From the NCBI GenBank assembly GCA_903848465.1, contig CAINGK010000148.1, positions 1-38,482 on the forward strand: 38,482 bases of DNA, read 5' to 3'. Source of the DNA: an uncultured Verrucomicrobiota bacterium (lineage in GTDB: Bacteria > Verrucomicrobiota > Verrucomicrobiia > Verrucomicrobiales > Verrucomicrobiaceae). Below the pieces are notes generated by a model. That model searched no databases and was not told the origin of the DNA. It was given only the letters and a program-made list of their open reading frames with translations. Position 1 is the stretch's first letter; each line of letters starts with the position of its first letter. Positions 33,644 through 38,482 of the stretch are shown here, in pieces. Both the position numbers and the translations under genes were made by a program.

Positions 33644-34093
33644 TTACTGAGCCGTAGTGGCATTCCCCAGGCGTGCGCTCCGCAGCGGTGTGTAGGTCGT
33701 CACCCAGACCGGTGCGCCCCAGCTCGAAGGGTAGCGGGATGTGTACCTCCAGGTCTTCTTCTTCAGGGGTGTTGCAGGGGCTGGATGTGGCTGCTCCAGG
33801 TCATGATAAATGTAGTCAAAGGAACCCCGAGGCGACGCGACGCGGTCATAGTAGCCCATGCCACCAGGGCGAGACGCGCTGTAGGGATAAAAGCCGCTCC
33901 TGGCATACGGCGGGCCATTGCCGATCTGGCTGTTCACATAAGCAGGCGAGCCAAAAACGGGCGGGCCGATGGCTGTGGTCGTGGCAGTCGTGGTGCTGGC
34001 TGGTCCAGTTCCATAAAACGGATCAGCGTTATTGCAGGAGGCAACCACGCAGGCCGCCACCAGCGCGCAGATGAGAAGGATCAAATGTTTCAT
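33644..34093 (-). CDS. Small putative lipoprotein
   Basis: 149-aa protein. The ATG at 34093 gives a clean lipoprotein signal (MKHLILLICALVAACVVASC; Cys20 in VASC). The mature part is rich in Thr, Gly, Tyr and Pro (STTTATTTAIG, then SAYxNSQIGNGPPYARSGFYPYSASRPGG-like low-complexity sequence) and ends in aromatic/basic residues (KKKTWRYTSRYPSSWGAP). I do not recognise a family. Proteins of this style are common envelope lipoproteins in Verrucomicrobia and Planctomycetes. The longer frame, reaching 34159, adds 22 residues before the signal and is rejected. It converges on the PBP gene, with two bases between the stops. Confidence 0.65.
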   Translation of the reverse strand: MKHLILLICALVAACVVASCNNADPFYGTGPASTTTATTTAIGPPVFGSPAYVNSQIGNGPPYARSGFYPYSASRPGGMGYYDRVASPRGSFDYIYHDLEQPHPAPATPLKKKTWRYTSRYPSSWGAPVWVTTYTPLRSARLGNATTAQ

Positions 34094-34256
34094 ACAGCTT
34101 ATGGGTGAAGGTTCAGAGGACTGCAGGAGGATAGCCATGAGCAACCCTCCTGTCTCCAATAATACGCCGCTCGGCAGACCACCATGCGGAATTGCGTTTC
34201 AGTCCCGGAGAGAACTCCCGCCAAAGTACTTGGCCCTTCCTGCGTTTTGAGGTGTA

Positions 34257-36128
34257 ATGCCCATCATGGACCAGACCGTTTCTCTTACCCCGGCCTTTGC
34301 CCCTGTGGCACAGCGTGTCCAGGTGTGGGTGGTTCTACGGCGCTGGCTGGCAGTGCTGCGGATGACGCTCATTCCGGCCTCGCTGGTGCTAGTTCTACTC
34401 GTCCTGGCAGCACTGCGTGGTTCAGGCCTAGCTTTCTCTCCCTGGTTGGGACTGTTCGGCTGGCTGGTTGGCAGCCTTGGTTATGCCTGGTGGCAGCGTC
34501 CTGGGCAGTTCAGTGCATTGGCATTGTGGGATCAAGCGGCAGGACGGCGCGAGGCCTTCGCCTCCGCCTGGTGGTTTGAACAACATGCCGAAGAGGGCGC
34601 GGCGGCTCGCGCTCACATCGACGCGCAGCGTGCGGTGTTGGCGCAGGCATGGCCTGCGTCGTTGAAACAAGACCTGCCCTTGCGGCCTGACCGCTGGCTT
34701 GCCGTGCCGCTTCTGATAGCGATTCTCGGCAGCTTCATCAGCATCGTCATCGCCCCGCCTTCGACGGTGGTGGAGATGGACCCGGAGATGACGCGCAAGG
34801 CCGCTGCTGAGGCGAAGAAGCTGGCCCAGACCGACTGGGAAAAGAAAAAACTCGCCGGACTCAAGGATGAGGAAGCCAAGCAGGTCGAGGACTTGAAGCA
34901 AAAGCTCCAAAAGACCGCGACAGATCTTGCCAATGCAGGCGGCAAAGACGCACGCGATGTGCTGGCCGAACTGGAACGGCGCGCGCGCGAGGCCGAGAAG
35001 CTGGCTGAGGAGCTTGGCAGCGGCAAGGAACCCTGGGCTTCCGAAAAACTCATCGAGGCCTTGCGCCAGCATGGAGATACGGCGGACCTCGGGGACGCTG
35101 CCGCCGCGAAAAACGCGCAGGCCGCCGCGCAGGCCGCCGCCGCTCTGGCTACTCAGCTCAAATCACCGCAACTCACGGCTGAAGTGAAGGAGCGAATGAA
35201 TGAAACGCTCAAGGATGTGCAGCAGCAGTCGGATCAAGAGGATCGCAAGCGTGCCCTCGGCCAGAGTGTCCTCGCCGCCGGCGACCAGATGCAGCAGGGT
35301 AAACCGGCAGGTGCGGGTGAAGAATTCCAAAAACTCGCCGACAAGCTGCGCGACCAAGCTCTGCGTGAGCAGTCGCGTCAGGAATTGCAGCAGCTCGCCC
35401 AGCAGTTGCGCGATTCTGGCAGCAGCATCGCGGGGCAGCAGGAGGGTGCCAATGGCGCGATGCAGCAGATGAGCCAGGCAGGGCAGGGAGAATCATCCCA
35501 GCAACCGGGACAGCAGAGTGCGCCCCAGACGGGACAGGCGCAAAATGCCCAACAGATGCTCAATCCTCCCGGCATGGGCCAGTCAGGGCAGCAAAATCAA
35601 ATGCAGCAGCCGCAGGGTGGGCAAGGCCAAGGTCAGCAGCAACCCATGATGAGTATGGGCCAAGGGCAGGAGGGGCAAGCTGGCAAGCAGGGCCAGCCCG
35701 GCGATGGCCAGCCGATGCTGCTCGCCCCGGTTCCCGGTGGTGCCAAACCCGATGATAAATCCCCCGTAGTCATCCTTCCTGGTGAGAGTGCGCCATCCGA
35801 TCCCAATGGTCCCATGCTCACGACGCCCGGCTCCGGTTTGCCTCCTGGTAGCGGTAAGGCCGATCTCAACAACACGCCCACCACCAAGCAGAACACCGAG
35901 AATCAAAGCGTGGTTCGCGCCCAGCAAAACAGCGAAGGCCAAAGCACCGTGCGCAGTGTCGAAGGCGGCGTTCGCAACGAACAATCCACCCGCACTGCCA
36001 CGCAGACTGCACTTGAGGCGATTCAGGCTGAAGAAGCCGCGCTGGATGAAGCGGCCCTGCCACCTGCACGCCGCGAACAGGTGCGCCGCTACTTCAATGA
36101 ACTGCGAAAGCGGTTTGAAGGGAAGTGA
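34257..36128 (+). CDS. Membrane protein with coiled coil and Gln/Gly-rich region (DUF4175-like layout)
   Basis: 623-aa protein. Two N-terminal hydrophobic segments (LIPASLVLVLLVLAALRG and FSPWLGLFGWLVGSLGYAW) and a third at about residues 150-165 (WLAVPLLIAILGSFISIVI) anchor it. Residues about 175-390 form a long charged, Ala/Lys/Glu/Gln-rich coiled coil. About 394-500 is a Gln/Gly/Met-rich low-complexity stretch. The last 25 residues end in LPPARREQVRRYFNELRKRF, a C-terminal motif seen in DUF4175-like proteins of BatA/MoxR-type clusters. No MoxR ATPase, DUF58 or VWA gene is adjacent here. A good GAGGTG sits 5-8 bases before the ATG at 34257, which fixes the start. Function unknown; an envelope-spanning scaffold is a guess. 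Confidence 0.7.
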   Translation: MPIMDQTVSLTPAFAPVAQRVQVWVVLRRWLAVLRMTLIPASLVLVLLVLAALRGSGLAFSPWLGLFGWLVGSLGYAWWQRPGQFSALALWDQAAGRREAFASAWWFEQHAEEGAAARAHIDAQRAVLAQAWPASLKQDLPLRPDRWLAVPLLIAILGSFISIVIAPPSTVVEMDPEMTRKAAAEAKKLAQTDWEKKKLAGLKDEEAKQVEDLKQKLQKTATDLANAGGKDARDVLAELERRAREAEKLAEELGSGKEPWASEKLIEALRQHGDTADLGDAAAAKNAQAAAQAAAALATQLKSPQLTAEVKERMNETLKDVQQQSDQEDRKRALGQSVLAAGDQMQQGKPAGAGEEFQKLADKLRDQALREQSRQELQQLAQQLRDSGSSIAGQQEGANGAMQQMSQAGQGESSQQPGQQSAPQTGQAQNAQQMLNPPGMGQSGQQNQMQQPQGGQGQGQQQPMMSMGQGQEGQAGKQGQPGDGQPMLLAPVPGGAKPDDKSPVVILPGESAPSDPNGPMLTTPGSGLPPGSGKADLNNTPTTKQNTENQSVVRAQQNSEGQSTVRSVEGGVRNEQSTRTATQTALEAIQAEEAALDEAALPPARREQVRRYFNELRKRFEGK

Positions 36129-36144
36129 GCGGACTACTGAAAAG

Positions 36145-36170
36145 TGAATGGGTCAATGGATTCATTTTTT
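36145..36170 (+). terminator. Weak intrinsic terminator candidate
   Basis: TGAAT and ATTCA (5 bp, 10-base loop) followed by TTTTTT, 17 bases after the stop of the Gln-rich membrane protein gene. The stem is short, so confidence is low. Confidence 0.3.
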
Positions 36171-36205
36171 GCTTCGCAAACCCTGAATTCAGAGATAAAT
36201 GGCGA

Positions 36206-37366
36206 ATGATGCAGGCAAGGTCCTATTCCTCTATAAGCATATTCGGTCGTAAGTGCAAAACCACGACAGCGGTTTTGCACAGTGGATGGCTGGTTTTATT
36301 CGTTTGTCTTTTGGTCGCATCTTCATTGCAGGCAGACACGATAGCGTCCGCGAACCGTCTCATTCTGGAGGGCAAATACGATGCAGCCAGAACGCTGCTA
36401 GATGAGGCAAGCAGGGCTGCGACGGGCGACGAGAGCGCTAAAATAGACAAGATGCAGGAGGGGTTGCGATCCTACCGTGCAACTCAAAACAAGAGCGAGG
36501 GCTCCCCCCTGATCATAGATTTGCCCACCAAGCCAATGATTGAACCGGTGCCCAAAGACACGCGTCCCAATCCCATTCCAGAGCCGCCAGTGGAACGCTC
36601 CCCGTATCCTGGGCGCATCATCACCTTGGGGGGGTATGCAGGATGTTGGTCGGTAGCGAGTTCGTATCAGAGTCCTTATGAGGTTCAAGGCTTGCTGATT
36701 TCCACCTCCTGGCCTGCAGCGGACATCAAGCGCTTCAAGGACGCCGGTTATATCATCTCCTCCATTGCGGGCGACGAGAACGAATGGGCCGTGGTCATGT
36801 CTCGTTACAAGGATCGCCAGCAGCGAATGCAATACACTTATGGTCCCGCCCCCGTTGACGAGCGTATGCAGAGCTGGATTGCAGATGCTTGGAACAAAGG
36901 CTACCTCATCACCTCGGTAGCCGGTTTTGCGCAGCGCTGGGTTGTGGTCATTACTTCTGGCACCGGCTGGGGAAGACAGCGGTTCACCGAGCCGGGCTCG
37001 TACAAGAAGGAGTGGGTGCAGAGACGTATGGATGAGGGCTATCACATCACCAGTGCAGCAGGAGATGCCCAGATGGGGGCTGGCGCAGCCTTGGTGGATA
37101 CTTACCTGATTGTGGCCACCCAGGGCACGGGCTGGGGGGCACAGACCGGATCTGCTAGAATGACGCGAGAGGTTTTCCGTCCTTGGCTAAAATCGAAGCG
37201 AGACAGTATGATCCCTGCAACCTTCTTGGGCTTCAAGGACACGCCCGGTGCCTTCTTCTCTGCGGGACCGCCCTTCGCCACGGGTTGGGGCTATCTGCTC
37301 AGTGCTTCCACGGCGAGGTTGCTCGAATGGTCCAAGGCCCAACGGATCGAGGAGAGCACTCCCTGA
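36206..37366 (+). CDS. Secreted protein with DUF7477-type repeats (plant MUT9-like kinase C-terminal domain)
   Basis: 386-aa protein; a signal-like helix (SGWLVLFVCLLVASSLQADT, residues about 25-44) is followed by a short TPR-like helix pair (ANRLILEGKYDAARTLLDEA) and a Pro-rich linker. The main domain has repeated units of the form W-x5-GYxITS-x-AG-x5-W-x-VV-x-S-x-G-x-G-x4-Q. Examples are FKDAGYIISSIAGDENEWAV, AWNKGYLITSVAGFAQRWVV and MDEGYHITSAAGD. This pattern is the one I know from the C-terminal domain of plant casein kinase I-like MUT9 kinases (DUF7477). No kinase domain is attached. The longer frame from 36125 is rejected because it crosses the terminator and adds residues before the signal. 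A SUMF1-type gene follows 43 bases on. Confidence 0.75.
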   Translation: MMQARSYSSISIFGRKCKTTTAVLHSGWLVLFVCLLVASSLQADTIASANRLILEGKYDAARTLLDEASRAATGDESAKIDKMQEGLRSYRATQNKSEGSPLIIDLPTKPMIEPVPKDTRPNPIPEPPVERSPYPGRIITLGGYAGCWSVASSYQSPYEVQGLLISTSWPAADIKRFKDAGYIISSIAGDENEWAVVMSRYKDRQQRMQYTYGPAPVDERMQSWIADAWNKGYLITSVAGFAQRWVVVITSGTGWGRQRFTEPGSYKKEWVQRRMDEGYHITSAAGDAQMGAGAALVDTYLIVATQGTGWGAQTGSARMTREVFRPWLKSKRDSMIPATFLGFKDTPGAFFSAGPPFATGWGYLLSASTARLLEWSKAQRIEESTP

Positions 37367-37409
37367 GCCAGCTCAGTCCTCAAGCAACAGCCCTTTCCCA
37401 GTTCCTTCT

Positions 37410-38384
37410 ATGAACCGTCTCACCACACTGCTCATACTCTGTTCACTAAGTCTGCCCTTACTGGCGGAGGACGTCCTCTTCGTCAAAAACGAGTGGCAGC
37501 ACCGTCTGCACGTCTGGGCCAATGACACCTACCAGGGCTACGTGGACCCCGGTCAGGTGGCCTACATGCCACAGGAAGGCTTTGTCACTCAGGACAGCGG
37601 CTTACAAGCAGACGGCAGCATGAAAATGGAGCATGCCTATGGTGGCTGGCGGATCACTGACAACTTCAAAATCGTCGGTGCCTCCGTCCCGTTTGAAAAG
37701 GACGGCACCCAGGTCAGCTTTTACGCAGAAGGAACCAGTTCGTACAGCCGGGGCCAGTACAAGCTATGGTCCTTTGGCGCTACTGCAGGCAGCCTGAGCC
37801 CTCCTGCTGGCGTGGAGACTGAGAGTGCGGTGAAGATGCGCCAGGGCCGCGAGCCGAGAGACGTGCTGGCCCTCATTGAAAAAGGCACCGTCGAGGCAGA
37901 GAGCAATGGCTCCCCACTCACCGGGCTGGCCAGTAGCTTAGGTGGCAGCTACTCGCTAAAACTAGCGGGGGGGGGGGATGGAAGCAGTCGGGAAAAAATC
38001 ATCAACTCTGTGCGCATGACCATGATCTGGGTGGACCAAGGGTACTACCTTGCTGCTACCGAGGTGACCCAGGCACAGTGGCAGGCTGTCATGGGGAGTA
38101 ATCCGAGTGATTTCCAAGGGCCAGACCGCCCGGTAGAGCAGGTGAGCTGGGATGACGCCATGGGCTTCTGCCAGCGCTTGACACAGAAGGAGCAGGGGGC
38201 GGGCAAGCTTCCGAAGGGCTACATTTATATTCTACCAACGGAGAAGCAGTGGGAATACGCGTGCCGCGCTGGAACGACGGGCGACTTTGCGGGGCCGCTG
38301 GATCAGATGGGATGGTATTACGCTAACTCTAGCGAACGGACGTATCCGTCAAATCTAGCCCCATGCGAAAGGGACGGTGCATAA
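37410..38384 (+). CDS. SUMF1/formylglycine-generating enzyme-type protein, 3' truncated
   Basis: Exported protein (signal MNRLTTLLILCSLSLPLLAED). Residues about 20-130 are an unrecognised beta-rich domain (VLFVKNEWQHRLHVWANDTYQGYV ... YGGWRITDNFKIVG). After a linker and a poly-G-encoded GGGDG comes a SUMF1 domain from about residue 205: GYYLAATEVTQAQWQAVMGSNPSDF, RPVEQVSWDDAMGFCQRLT, ILPTEKQWEYACRAGTTGDF and LDQMGWYYANSS. The N-terminal strand-loop of the domain is unusually short (MTMIWVDQGYYLAATEVT). The sequence stops matching after YANSSERTYP, and TAA follows at 38382-38384 inside incoming mobile-element DNA. The part holding PNAWGLYDMHGNVWEW-like motifs and any catalytic Cys is therefore lost. 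Probably non-functional; many such domains are not true sulfatase maturases anyway. Confidence 0.82.
   Translation: MNRLTTLLILCSLSLPLLAEDVLFVKNEWQHRLHVWANDTYQGYVDPGQVAYMPQEGFVTQDSGLQADGSMKMEHAYGGWRITDNFKIVGASVPFEKDGTQVSFYAEGTSSYSRGQYKLWSFGATAGSLSPPAGVETESAVKMRQGREPRDVLALIEKGTVEAESNGSPLTGLASSLGGSYSLKLAGGGDGSSREKIINSVRMTMIWVDQGYYLAATEVTQAQWQAVMGSNPSDFQGPDRPVEQVSWDDAMGFCQRLTQKEQGAGKLPKGYIYILPTEKQWEYACRAGTTGDFAGPLDQMGWYYANSSERTYPSNLAPCERDGA
37967..37977 (+). repeat. G11 homopolymer inside the SUMF1-type gene
   Basis: Eleven consecutive G between the N-terminal region and the SUMF1 domain. At this length the frame is open across it. Such tracts slip during replication, so it could switch the gene on and off; it is also prone to sequencing error. 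Confidence 0.85.
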
Positions 38385-38482
38385 GAGTCAGAGCCATAAA
38401 ATACGGCTCTTATGGAAGAAGCCAGAACACCAGCGATCATGAAGCGCGATGCCGTGGGGCGTGTGAGCTATACGGAGCAGCA
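38349..38482 (+). mobile_element. IS66-like insertion sequence, left end (runs off window)
   Basis: SUMF1 homology ends abruptly near 38345, and an unrelated stretch follows containing the start of a transposase accessory gene at 38412. The left boundary is approximate: I cannot confirm the terminal repeat without the other end. The hairpin arms ATAAGAG (38381-38387) and CTCTTAT (38407-38413), plus AGAGCC/GGCTCT inside them, precede and overlap the start codon of that gene. Confidence 0.55.
38412..38482 (+). CDS. IS66-type accessory protein TnpA (3' partial)
   Basis: Only the first 23 codons lie in the window: MEEARTPAIMKRDAVGRVSY followed by TEQ. The MKRDAxGRVxxTxEQ pattern resembles the N terminus of IS66-family TnpA accessory proteins in Verrucomicrobia, which carry a helix-turn-helix further on. 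The start codon lies in the 3' arm of a hairpin, which could hide it in transcripts coming from outside the element. Identity is tentative because so little is visible. Confidence 0.5.
   Translation, partial: MEEARTPAIMKRDAVGRVSYTEQ

Noticed and set aside
36125..36205. GTG start giving a 413-aa version of the DUF7477-like protein
   Set aside because: The extra 27 residues would precede the signal peptide and cross a T-run hairpin; it also overlaps the stop of the gene before it.

Overview
The window looks like chromosome from a Verrucomicrobiota bacterium (Verrucomicrobiaceae/Prosthecobacter-like). The reasons are a cytochrome-c/DUF1592 plus DUF1552 pair, a Cys-type sulfatase, a Tat-exported amidohydrolase, a gliding-type ABC export cluster, GC-rich DNA, and start codons that almost never have a Shine-Dalgarno sequence. 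This is inference from gene content; no 16S gene is present.

Layout. 1-2634: end of an exopolysaccharide locus (5'-partial O-antigen ligase-like protein, polyprenyl-phosphate sugar transferase, small membrane protein). 2639-9833: uronate isomerase (uxaC, minus), then a plus-strand run of a lipoprotein aminopeptidase overlapping a subclass B3 metallo-beta-lactamase, followed by the DUF1592/DUF1552 pair. A triple-hairpin intergenic element (9886-9988) separates these from a minus-strand CCA-adding enzyme. 11447-13121: Lrp/AsnC regulator plus aminotransferase. 13150-16906 (minus): nitrilase-superfamily hydrolase, amidohydrolase, pentapeptide-repeat protein, and sucC without sucD. 17025-18518: trmD, tRNA-Ser(GCU), a long imperfect palindrome and a wrecked S53 (sedolisin) peptidase gene. 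18557-23645 (minus): a four-gene ABC export cluster (ATPase, permease, GldG-like, DUF4340) behind one candidate promoter. 23798-25225: sulfatase. 25424-29511: nusA-infB-rbfA, with a promoter and a terminator-like hairpin in the nusA leader. 29601-33641: two penicillin-binding proteins. The first has all transpeptidase motifs. The second is a class A-type protein with an intact glycosyltransferase half but none of the three transpeptidase motifs, and it is also split by a frameshift in a G8 run. 33644-38482: a small lipoprotein, a coiled-coil/Gln-rich membrane protein, a secreted protein with repeats like those at the C terminus of plant MUT9-like kinases, and a SUMF1-type protein carrying a G11 tract and cut off at its 3' end by an IS66-like element that runs off the window.

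The points most worth following up are the pseudo-transpeptidase PBP, the nusA leader attenuator, the plant-kinase-tail-like secreted protein, the homopolymeric G tracts, and the three different palindromic intergenic elements. I did not see a defence system, CRISPR array or prophage.
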